From an uncultured Collinsella sp. (GTDB lineage Bacteria > Actinomycetota > Coriobacteriia > Coriobacteriales > Coriobacteriaceae), in the NCBI GenBank assembly GCA_900552395.1, contig URZJ01000003.1:1-34516 (forward strand): DNA of 34,516 nucleotides. The letters run 5' to 3'. The position numbers were made by a program, and so were the translations under genes. Shown in pieces: positions 15,936-23,020 of the stretch. Each line of letters begins with the position of its first letter. The stretch's first letter is position 1. The notes beneath the pieces are model-generated. The model worked only from the letters and a program-made list of their open reading frames with translations. It did no database searches and was not told the DNA's origin.

Positions 15936-17569
15936 CGCTGATCACCCTCGCGCGACCAGGGAAGGCGGATACGCGGGCGTTCGGTACGCGTTGCACGGTC
16001 GGCGACCATATCGCTCCAAGGGCCGACGGCGCACCCCAGTTCCACGAGCATCTCGCGCGTGGCCTCGCGCATGCTAGTCGCAAAAGCGCTGGTCTGCCCC
16101 ACCGCCTCGTCAGCGCGCCCAAACGCCATGAGCGCGGCGAGATCCTGCCCGCCATCGGCGATACGAATCTTGGAGCTCAACGCACAGGCAATCTCAAAGC
16201 GCATGGCGACGTCCTCGTCTGCCCCGCGCGCACCGAACCGGTTGATGCGCGTGCGCGGCACACCTACTCGACTTGCCAGTTCGATGACGCGCGACGCCGA
16301 TGTCGCGGACGACACCGCCGCATCGCCAACGACCAGGCAACGGTCGCTCGCCGCCACCGCAGCCGCCACGGCGTCGCCCCAAAAGACCGAGGTATCGATA
16401 AAGACCACGTCCGATTCGCGACGCAGAACATCAAGCAGTAGCTCCACCGGACGCGCCATGAGCTCGGCTTGCTCGGGCGCCGCGACGGGACCCCAGAGCG
16501 TAACGCCCGGCGCCACGCGCATCGATGTGGCTACGATATCCGGCTCGGTGAGCGTGCCCGCCGCCGACGGCTCGATAAGTGCCGCCATATCGCGCGGAGC
16601 ATCGACGCCTAACAAGTCGTAAAGGTTTCCAAACATCAGGTCCAGGTCGAGCACGGCGGCACGCAAGCCCAACAGCGACGATGTGTGTGCCATGGTGGCA
16701 ACGATCGTCGACTTGCCGCAACCGCCCGAACCCGAAATAGCGCAGATGACCGGAGCTCGATGCGGCGGAGCGGCAGCGTCTGCCGGCGGCATCGGAGGCG
16801 GCGGGGCGGGCGTCGGTGGCAGCGCCCCCGTCTCCCCCGCCGCAACCACACGCTGCGTCCAAGCCGGCATGGCAGCTTGTTCGGTCTGCGAGGCAGGCTC
16901 GTTCTGCGCAATCTGCTCATGCTGCATTAGCGACAACTCGCCGCACCCGGCAAAGCCCTCAACTTCGTCGAGTTCATCCGCCAGATTCACGCCGTGCACG
17001 TATCCCATATCTACAGCCGGGGAGTCGCCAGCATGCTGCGCCGGCCCTCCAGCGTCATCGTCTACAAGGGGGTTCCGGGGGCGCCGACCATGCTCGGCTT
17101 CCGCTTTTCCATAATCATCAACACGCGGGCCTCTTGTAGCGCGAGGCGCCCCGGGTTCCCTATCAACAAAAGCATCGGGCTCAATCGTCATGTGCCGATC
17201 GGAATCAACCGCTCCCTCGCCCGCGCGCCCGTTGCCGCATACACTGTGCGCAGCGATGACCTCGGTCGCCCCCGCGCGAAACAGCCCCTCGATATCCGAC
17301 GGATCGAGCGCTTCTATCAACACGACCACGCGACTCACGCGGCCTTCGGCCGTCAGGCGCGCAACAGTCTTGCGCACATCTTCGGTATCAAACAGAGACG
17401 CCGCGATGATGGCAGCCCCGCGGCGCGACGGAAACGCCCGCGCCATGGAAACCAGCCCGTCCAGGTCACCCACGCGAAGCACCTGTGCACCCACATCACG
17501 GCCCTCGACTTCCCGCTGCAACAGCCCGTAATCGCCGCACGCGCAGCACGCAAGCCAGATCGCCTTCAT
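15932..17569 (-). CDS. tadZ: TadZ/CpaE-like ParA-family ATPase
   Basis: The 545-residue product has three parts. The N-terminal receiver-like domain (about 1-110) includes VVVLIEALDPSDIEGLFRAGATEVI. A low-complexity linker (about 120-275) is rich in Asp, Glu, Gly and Pro and includes a run of prolines. The C-terminal P-loop domain of the MinD/ParA type has a deviant Walker A SGSGGCGKST with Lys286, and DVVFIDTS as the Walker B-like strand. TadZ helps place the pilus machine in the cell. The GTG at 17572 is an alternative start one codon earlier; both are 1-4 bases into the cpaB stop. The linker is unusually long. Confidence 0.9.
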   Translation of the reverse strand: MKAIWLACCACGDYGLLQREVEGRDVGAQVLRVGDLDGLVSMARAFPSRRGAAIIAASLFDTEDVRKTVARLTAEGRVSRVVVLIEALDPSDIEGLFRAGATEVIAAHSVCGNGRAGEGAVDSDRHMTIEPDAFVDREPGAPRATRGPRVDDYGKAEAEHGRRPRNPLVDDDAGGPAQHAGDSPAVDMGYVHGVNLADELDEVEGFAGCGELSLMQHEQIAQNEPASQTEQAAMPAWTQRVVAAGETGALPPTPAPPPPMPPADAAAPPHRAPVICAISGSGGCGKSTIVATMAHTSSLLGLRAAVLDLDLMFGNLYDLLGVDAPRDMAALIEPSAAGTLTEPDIVATSMRVAPGVTLWGPVAAPEQAELMARPVELLLDVLRRESDVVFIDTSVFWGDAVAAAVAASDRCLVVGDAAVSSATSASRVIELASRVGVPRTRINRFGARGADEDVAMRFEIACALSSKIRIADGGQDLAALMAFGRADEAVGQTSAFATSMREATREMLVELGCAVGPWSDMVADRATRTERPRIRLPWSREGDQR

Positions 17570-18228
17570 CACTCGTCGCCTCCGCTCTTTTTGCCGCGCG
17601 CCGTGGCGGGAATCGTCAAGCTGACCGTTCCCTTGCCCGAGGCTCCCAGCAGTTCCTTGACGTCTTCGGGGTCAGCCGCCAGCGTCACCCATTCGATCTT
17701 GCCCTCGCGCGTGGAACCGGAATCCTCACTGGTATCGATCACGTACGCGCCGCACAGCCGATCGGTTACGCCGTCTTTTTGCACGTACACGTCCACGTAG
17801 CTGCCCACGCCCGCAGCACCGCCGACCGAGTGCTCGGCATCGACCGCCACCGAAACGGCGACCTTGCCCTTAGGCACCTCGAGCATGTGGCTCTCGGCCT
17901 TGGTGTAGACATTGCAGATCACGGCGTTTTTGGGAATACGCGAAGTCGTCACGTCGCCGCGCACCTGGCGTAGCTCGGTCGCCGCGTCACGCGGCAGCAG
18001 ACTCGTCAGCCACTCCTGGGTTATGACATTGGTCTCATCGAGGGTCTCACCCACATCGATATCGCGCGCCGCGACGCATACCTCGACGCGATCGCCACCG
18101 TACTTGGCCAAGGTCTCAGCCTGGACCCGTTCGGCTTGCGAGCGGATCGACGAGCCGTAAACCATGCAGAGCAGAGCAGCGAGCACGCCCGCGACCAAAC
18201 TGATGGCGATGCGCTTGCTCTTGTTCAC
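17569..18228 (-). CDS. cpaB: CpaB/RcpC-like Flp pilus assembly protein
   Basis: The 219-residue protein has an N-terminal membrane segment (about residues 6-24), then an SAF/CpaB-type domain: VEVCVAARDIDVGETLDETNVI, followed by VTTSRIPKNAVICNVYT and the longer domain VPKGKVAVSVAVDAEHSVGGAAGVGSYVDVYV. In diderms this protein works with the secretin; here no secretin gene is seen, which fits a single-membrane cell. I chose the GTG at 18228 because GAGGAG lies 5 bases upstream; an ATG 5 codons before has a poorer site. It is the first gene of the operon. Confidence 0.85.
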   Translation of the reverse strand: MNKSKRIAISLVAGVLAALLCMVYGSSIRSQAERVQAETLAKYGGDRVEVCVAARDIDVGETLDETNVITQEWLTSLLPRDAATELRQVRGDVTTSRIPKNAVICNVYTKAESHMLEVPKGKVAVSVAVDAEHSVGGAAGVGSYVDVYVQKDGVTDRLCGAYVIDTSEDSGSTREGKIEWVTLAADPEDVKELLGASGKGTVSLTIPATARGKKSGGDE

Positions 18229-18338
18229 GGCCGCTCCTCTCATGGCAGTGCCGGGCGAATGCCCGTACCACCATTGTCTGGGCGGCCAGAGTGCAAAGCG
18301 GCGCAATCGCAATCTTGGTTTTCGATGTCAAACCAATC

Positions 18339-18398
18339 GCTGACCAAAAGCTGACCAGCCCGTCAAGCTCGTGGCAAGGTTTTGGTCAGCACGTCAGC
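18339..18398. promoter_or_regulatory. Candidate regulatory repeats upstream of the Tad operon
   Basis: GCTGACCAAAA (18339-18349) and its exact reverse complement TTTTGGTCAGC (18380-18390) form an 11-bp inverted repeat 30 bases apart. A further direct GCTGACCA lies at 18350-18357, and GTCAGC recurs at 18393-18398. The block sits 111 to 170 bases before the cpaB start. TTGACA at 18331-18326 and TTGACG at 18366-18361 (minus strand) are possible -35 boxes, but no good -10 was found for either. Confidence 0.45.
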
Positions 18399-18428
18399 AA
18401 ACTGCATGTTTCGAGGCTTTTCCGCAGC

Positions 18429-18463
18429 AAAAAAGCCGCCTCCCGAACAGTTGGGAGACGGCT
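18429..18463 (-). terminator. Rho-independent terminator of rsgA
   Basis: On the minus strand AGCCGTCTCCC and GGGAGGCGGCT pair over 11 bp (one G-U) around an 8-base loop, followed by TTTTT. It starts 18 bases after the rsgA stop and separates rsgA from the Tad operon. Confidence 0.85.
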
Positions 18464-18480
18464 GTCATAGGAAAAATCAA

Positions 18481-19665
18481 TTACAGATGGACATCGGGAT
18501 CGAGCATTTGAGCGCTCACGCGCATGGATGACGCCAGGTTTTGGAACGTTTCCAGACGCAGGCTGTCGATCTGCCCGGCGTCCTCGGCCTCGCGAACGGC
18601 GCAACCCGGCTCATGGACATGCGTGCAATCGCCAAACCGGCACGCACGCGATGCCTCGACAATCTCGGGAAAGGCGCGCGCCAGACCCCGCTCGTGACCC
18701 ACGAGCGGTAGGCTGCGCAGGCCCGGGGCATCGGCGATCACGCCGGCGTCGCCCGGCAGCGTCACCATCACGCGCGCGACGGTAGTGTGACGGCCCTGGT
18801 CGTCGCGTTCGCGCACACCGCCGGTCGCCAACGTATCGTGGCCCAGCAGCGCATTGAGCAGCGTCGACTTGCCGGCACCCGACTCGCCCAGAATCATGGC
18901 GCAGCTCCCGGCAGGCACGCAGGCACGGACCTCGTCCAGGCCGCGGCCCTCGGCAGAGGACGTCACGATCACGCGCACGTCCGGACCCACCAGGCGGCGC
19001 ACGCGGTCCAGATCGCGCTCGAGCTCCTCGGCATCGCAGCGGTCAGCTTTGGTGAGCACCACCACCGGTTCGGCATCGCAGTCGAGCGCCAACACCAGCG
19101 AGCGCGCCACGCGGTCGAGCAGCACCTCGCCGGCACCGAGCGCCTGCACGATTAGCACGCTATCCACGTTGGAACAGAGCACCTGGCGCTCTCCGCGGGC
19201 ACGGCCGCGCCAACGCTCAAAGCTCGTACGGCGCGGCAGCACGCACTCAATCACGCCCATATCGTGCCCGGGAGCGCGGCGCACCGCCACACGATCGCCC
19301 ACGGCAGGTAGCAGGACCTCGTCCTCACCGCGCGACTTGGCAAACCCCACGGCATGCTCGGCGCGGAAGGTATCGTCGGCAGTCGCCACCAGCGGAAACC
19401 CGCGATCCAAGCGCACCACGGCGCCAAGCTGCATCTGCTCGGGCTCCTCGGCATGTGCGCAGAAATCATCAAAGGCAGTCTGCTGGGCTTCATCGACCGG
19501 CAGGTCATCAAACGCCGGAACGTCCTGCAGCGCGTCGAGTCCCGGCACGCTTGCCAGCAGTTCCTCGGCAGACGCGGGAGCTTCGGTCGCAAGCTTCCGA
19601 CGACGATCGCGCTTAGCCCGCGCCCCCGTCGTCTTTTTCTTCGCTTTAGCCTTAGCCTTGCCCAC
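18481..19665 (-). CDS. rsgA: Ribosome small-subunit biogenesis GTPase RsgA
   Basis: RsgA is a circularly permuted GTPase that helps the final maturation of the 30S subunit. In the 394-residue product the G motifs come in permuted order: G4 TKAD at 205-208, G1 GESGAGKST at 260-268, and G3 DAPG at 312-315. The zinc knuckle C342, C347, H349 and C355 (CRFGDCTHVHEPGC) follows. It has a long N-terminal extension of about 75 residues, including KAKAKAKK, before the OB domain, longer than in E. coli. The GTG at 19665 has GGGAGG 5 bases upstream; a longer reading to 19761 lacks a site. Confidence 0.93.
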   Translation of the reverse strand: MGKAKAKAKKKTTGARAKRDRRRKLATEAPASAEELLASVPGLDALQDVPAFDDLPVDEAQQTAFDDFCAHAEEPEQMQLGAVVRLDRGFPLVATADDTFRAEHAVGFAKSRGEDEVLLPAVGDRVAVRRAPGHDMGVIECVLPRRTSFERWRGRARGERQVLCSNVDSVLIVQALGAGEVLLDRVARSLVLALDCDAEPVVVLTKADRCDAEELERDLDRVRRLVGPDVRVIVTSSAEGRGLDEVRACVPAGSCAMILGESGAGKSTLLNALLGHDTLATGGVRERDDQGRHTTVARVMVTLPGDAGVIADAPGLRSLPLVGHERGLARAFPEIVEASRACRFGDCTHVHEPGCAVREAEDAGQIDSLRLETFQNLASSMRVSAQMLDPDVHL

Positions 19666-19783
19666 AAGCGCCTCCCAGCACCATAAATCACAACTGAGCA
19701 GGTATTTTCCCACAAAAAAGAGTCGGTCGAGCAAATGACTCACACACTTTCCCTCAGCCAATGGTCCCGCGAGGTTATCCGAA

Positions 19784-19874
19784 GGCCCGCCCGCCGGGAG
19801 GGGTTTCTTCCGAGCGATCCCGCAGCGCGAAGCGCGAGGACCAGCGAGGAAGAAACCCCGCAGGCAGTCGGGCC
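19784..19874. repeat. Long nested palindrome, copy A
   Basis: The element has an outer GGCCCG/CGGGCC pair and a perfect 12-bp inner stem GGGGTTTCTTCC (19800-19811) with GGAAGAAACCCC (19848-19859). The apex holds GCGC-gaa-GCGC within the shared CCCGCAG...GCGAGG frame. It lies 23 bases past the stop of the ATPase gene on the minus strand. Element B at 28551-28645 has the same layout. There is no T-run, so it is not an ordinary terminator. Confidence 0.75.
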
Positions 19875-19897
19875 GGTGGGAAGGATGGCCTTTCGAC

Positions 19898-21460
19898 CTA
19901 CTCCTTCTCGACCGCGCGCATGATCGCCTTGTAGATCTCCATCAGCGGAATAATCAGGAAGGCAAGGCCCAGGGCAGCGACAACGCCCTTGAGCTCAAGC
20001 GTCACAGGGCCAAAGAACATCTCGGCAAGCGTCGGCTGCACGGTCACGATCACCGTCAGCACCAGTGCCAGAGCGGCGGAAGCCCACAGCCACTTGTTCT
20101 GCTTCTTCATGGTGAACAGCGACGCACGACGGCTGCGCATATTGAAGCAGTGGAAAATCTCGACCATGTTGAGCGTGATGAACGCCATCATCACGCCTTC
20201 CTCGTCGGCATTGCCGGCGATCATATCGGCGATGTGGATGTAGCCCATGTCAAAGTACACGCCCACAAAGAAGCTCGCCAGCACCAGCACGGTGATGATT
20301 AGGCCCTGGACCACGCAGTCCAGACCCATATGTCCGGCAAAGACACCGTCCTTGGCGTTGCGCGGCTTGCGCTTCATGATGTCGCCCTCGGCGTCCTCCA
20401 TGCCCAGCGCGAGCGCAGGGAAGCAGTCGGTAACCAGGTTCACCCACAGCAGCTGCACCGGCTGGAAGATGGTAAAGCCGATGAGCGTGGCGATAAACAC
20501 CGAGAAGACCTCGGCAAGGTTTGCCGAAAGCAGGAACTGGATGACCTTGCGGATGTTGTCGTAGATGCGGCGACCCTCTTCGCAAGCACCGATGATGGTG
20601 GCGAAGTTGTCGTCGGCAAGCACCATGTCGGCAACGTTCTTGGTGACGTCGGTACCGGTGATGCCCATGCCCACGCCGATGTCGGCACGCTTGATGGACG
20701 GGGCGTCGTTGACGCCGTCGCCTGTCATGGCCACGATCTGGTCGCGCGACTTCCAAGCCTCGACGATGCGTGTCTTGTGCTCGGGCTGGACGCGGGCGTA
20801 CACGCCGTAGTCCTCGATGTGCGCGTCGAGTTCCTCGTCGCTCATGCGATCGAGGTCGGCACCGGTGATGGCATGGCTGCGATCGGTGACGATGCCCAGC
20901 TGCTTGGCGATGGCCACGGCGGTGTCGATGTGGTCGCCCGTGATCATGACGGTGCGGATACCGGCATCGTGGGCCTCACGAATGGCGTCGGCGACCTCGG
21001 GGCGGACCGGGTCAATCATGCCGGACAGGCCGCAGAAGACCAGGTCGTGCTCGAGCGCAGCGGGGCTGCAGTCGCTCGGGACCTCGGTGTAGGTGCGGCT
21101 TGCCAGCGCCAGTACGCGCAGGGCCTCGTCGGCCATGGCCTTGTTGGCGGCCACGAGCTCGGCGCGACGCTCCTCGGTCAGCGGGACGACCTTTTCGCCC
21201 TCGTAGATATGGGTGCACAGGCCGATCACCACGTCGGGCGCGCCCTTGGTGTACTGCTCGTACTCGCCATCCAGGGTCTCGACGATCACGGACATCATCT
21301 TGCGGCCCGAGTCGAACGGGGCCTCGCCCACGCGCGGATGCTCGGCAGTCAGGCCGGTGAGGCCAGCCTTGCCGGCGTCGTTGACGAGCGCGCACTCGGT
21401 CGGCTCGCCCACGGCCTCGCCCAGCTCCTCGTCCCACTGGGCATCGGAGCAAAGGGCCAT
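19898..21460 (-). CDS. Ca2+-type P-type ATPase, C-terminal part (gene frameshifted)
   Basis: This 520-residue frame continues the ATPase of 21480-22565 after a frameshift near 21480-21490. It holds the nucleotide-binding part of the cytoplasmic domain (KGAPDVVIGLCTHIYEGEK), the P-domain segments MITGDHIDTAVAIA and MTGDGVNDAPSIKRADIGVGMG, and the C-terminal membrane domain with about six hydrophobic segments. This is the second part of an IIA/IIB-type calcium pump that uses ATP to export cations. The ATG at 21460 is an internal codon in the ancestral frame. AAGGAG lies about 15 bases upstream, so separate translation of this half is possible but unproven. Together the two parts give about 885 residues, the usual length. 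Confidence 0.9.
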   Translation of the reverse strand: MALCSDAQWDEELGEAVGEPTECALVNDAGKAGLTGLTAEHPRVGEAPFDSGRKMMSVIVETLDGEYEQYTKGAPDVVIGLCTHIYEGEKVVPLTEERRAELVAANKAMADEALRVLALASRTYTEVPSDCSPAALEHDLVFCGLSGMIDPVRPEVADAIREAHDAGIRTVMITGDHIDTAVAIAKQLGIVTDRSHAITGADLDRMSDEELDAHIEDYGVYARVQPEHKTRIVEAWKSRDQIVAMTGDGVNDAPSIKRADIGVGMGITGTDVTKNVADMVLADDNFATIIGACEEGRRIYDNIRKVIQFLLSANLAEVFSVFIATLIGFTIFQPVQLLWVNLVTDCFPALALGMEDAEGDIMKRKPRNAKDGVFAGHMGLDCVVQGLIITVLVLASFFVGVYFDMGYIHIADMIAGNADEEGVMMAFITLNMVEIFHCFNMRSRRASLFTMKKQNKWLWASAALALVLTVIVTVQPTLAEMFFGPVTLELKGVVAALGLAFLIIPLMEIYKAIMRAVEKE

Positions 21461-21479
21461 ACCGGCCAGGAACTTCTCC

Positions 21480-22565
21480 TTAGGCGCAGCGAGCGGTCAT
21501 CTTGTTTTGGGTAAGGGTACCGGTCTTGTCGGAGCAGATGGTCTGCGTGCAGCCGAGAGTCTCGACGGCAGAGAGCTTGCGGATGATTGCCTGGCGCTTG
21601 GCCATCTTGGTCACGCCAAGCGATAGCACGATGGTCACGACGGCGACCAGGCCCTCGGGGATGGCAGCGACGGCGAGCGAGACGGCGACCATAAAGGTAT
21701 CGAGCAGGGCGGTCGGGTCGGTAAGAACGTTGCCCACGCCGTGGCGGATGATATCAACGCCAAAGATGACGACGCAGATGACGATAACCATGATGGTGAG
21801 GATGCGGCTGAGCTCGGCAAGCTTCACCTGCAGCGGCGTGAGCTCTTCCTTGGCCTCGGCCAGGGCGCCGGCGATCTTACCCATCTCGGTGTTCATGCCG
21901 GTGCCGACCACGACGGCGCGGCCGCGGCCGTATACCACGGTGGAACCCATGTAGCACATGTTCTTGCGGTCGCCGAGCGGCACGTCGTCGGTGCCGGCGG
22001 CGAGCTCGATCACGTTGGCATGCTTCTCTACGGGCACGGACTCGCCGGTAAGGGCGGCCTCCTCGATCTTCATTGTGGCGCTCTCGAGCACGCGGCAGTC
22101 GGCCGGGACGGAGTCGCCCGCCTCGAGCATGATCACGTCACCGGGCACGAGCTCGGCGCTCGGCAGGTGCACGAGCTTGCCGTCGCGCAGCACCTTGGAC
22201 TGCGCCGCGCTCATCTCCTGCAGGGCCTCGAGAGCCTCCTCGCTTTTAGCCTCCTGGACCACGCCCAGCACCGAGTTGACGATAACGACGAACATGATGA
22301 TGGCGACATCGGCAAAGTCCGCCTCGCCCTTGACCATGCCCGTGAGCGCACTGATGACGGCGGCAACGATCAGCATGATGACCATGGGGTCGGCCATCTG
22401 CTCAAAGAAGCGCTTCCACAACGGTGTCTTCTCGGCTTCCTCGAGCTTGTTAGGGCCTGTCTTGGCGAGGCGCGACGACGCCTCGTCGTTGCTTAGGCCG
22501 AGGTTCTCATCGACGCCCTGGTCGCTGAGTACCTCCGCCGCGGCGGACAGGTATTCCTTTTGCAT
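21480..22565 (-). CDS. Ca2+-type P-type ATPase, N-terminal part (gene frameshifted)
   Basis: The 361-residue frame has the N-terminal cytosolic region, membrane segments near residues 60-75 and 80-105, the actuator motif TGES, and membrane segments around 255-280 and 295-325 with AIPEGL, the ion-site motif. The phosphorylation motif SDKTGTLTQNKM follows, and then the frame closes at 21480. The rest of the pump continues in the next frame (see 19898-21460). Family knowledge: PEGL and DKTGT are typical of sarcoplasmic-reticulum-like calcium ATPases. The ATG at 22565 has AGGAGGGG 7 bases before it, and this site lies in a hairpin described at 22573-22674. If no frameshift bypass occurs, the truncated product would not be a functional pump. 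Confidence 0.9.
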   Translation of the reverse strand: MQKEYLSAAAEVLSDQGVDENLGLSNDEASSRLAKTGPNKLEEAEKTPLWKRFFEQMADPMVIMLIVAAVISALTGMVKGEADFADVAIIMFVVIVNSVLGVVQEAKSEEALEALQEMSAAQSKVLRDGKLVHLPSAELVPGDVIMLEAGDSVPADCRVLESATMKIEEAALTGESVPVEKHANVIELAAGTDDVPLGDRKNMCYMGSTVVYGRGRAVVVGTGMNTEMGKIAGALAEAKEELTPLQVKLAELSRILTIMVIVICVVIFGVDIIRHGVGNVLTDPTALLDTFMVAVSLAVAAIPEGLVAVVTIVLSLGVTKMAKRQAIIRKLSAVETLGCTQTICSDKTGTLTQNKMTARCA

Positions 22566-22572
22566 ATAGAGT

Positions 22573-22674
22573 CCCCTCCTGGGATTCGGGCCACTCAGCA
22601 GATTGATGCCCGATCATAATTCCCAGGAGAAGGGCAAGGGCTCATCAAGGCTGCCGTGCTGAGCGGCAGTTGAT
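22573..22674 (-). promoter_or_regulatory. Structured 5' leader of the ATPase gene, possible RNA switch
   Basis: Hairpin 1 (22644-22674): 5-bp ATCAA/TTGAT, a 2-nt bulge, then CTGCCG/CGGCAG around a 7-base loop that reads CTCAGCA on the minus strand. Hairpin 2 (22576-22629): 9-bp CTCCTGGGA/TCCCAGGAG, an internal loop, then TCGGGC/GCCCGA around a 16-base loop containing TGCTGAG. The loops can pair over 7 bases. AGGAG of the ribosome binding site (minus strand, 22580-22576) is in the outer stem of hairpin 2, so translation could be blocked when it forms. I do not recognise it as yybP-ykoY or M-box. Confidence 0.6.
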
Positions 22675-22734
22675 AGTGGAGCTATGGTACCCCAAAGCAG
22701 CGCGTCTAGCCAAAACAATCCATTTGGAAATATG

Positions 22735-22761
22735 GTCCATAAGCAACCGTCCATAAGCAAC
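22735..22761. repeat. 13-bp direct repeat upstream of the ATPase leader
   Basis: GTCCATAAGCAAC occurs at 22735-22747 and again at 22749-22761, one base apart (period 14). It lies between the divergent ATPase gene and pyk, within the 455-base intergenic region that also holds the ATPase leader and the pyk promoter. It may be a binding site for a regulator of either gene; nothing else in the sequence says which. Confidence 0.65.
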
Positions 22762-22926
22762 GATGCAGACCGTATGATGCTCAACATTGATAAAACGTTT
22801 TTTCTTCGGTGCGTCGCCAAACTAAAATATCGCCCAGATAGCAGCGGTTAGAACGGTTGGTAAAGTTTTTGCATATACCGTTTTTTCGCAAAAAATGAAC
22901 TTCCAATTCGGCATACGGTCGATTTT

Positions 22927-22957
22927 TTGGGGTATTCGGTCGGCATTTCGTTATAAT
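22927..22957 (+). promoter_or_regulatory. Probable pyk promoter
   Basis: A perfect -10 box TATAAT lies at 22952-22957, 63 bases before the pyk ATG. The best -35 candidate is TTGGGG at 22927-22932, with 19-base spacing, which is long. The rest of the 22566-23020 region is AT-rich around 22861-22940 and shows no gene. Confidence 0.55.
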
Positions 22958-23020
22958 CATCTCAGTTTTATTTCTTATGGTTTATCTATCAGCGCAAGAC
23001 GATGTCAGATGGAGGTCTGA

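Noticed and set aside
19784..19874. Palindrome A as the terminator of the ATPase gene
   Set aside because: The stem is strong but no T-run follows on either strand, and the matching copy B shares this lack, so it is listed as a repeat.
22614..22820. Possible 68-residue minus-strand protein upstream of the ATPase gene
   Set aside because: It has no clear ribosome site or known domain and overlaps the structured leader; a short leader peptide cannot be excluded but nothing supports it.
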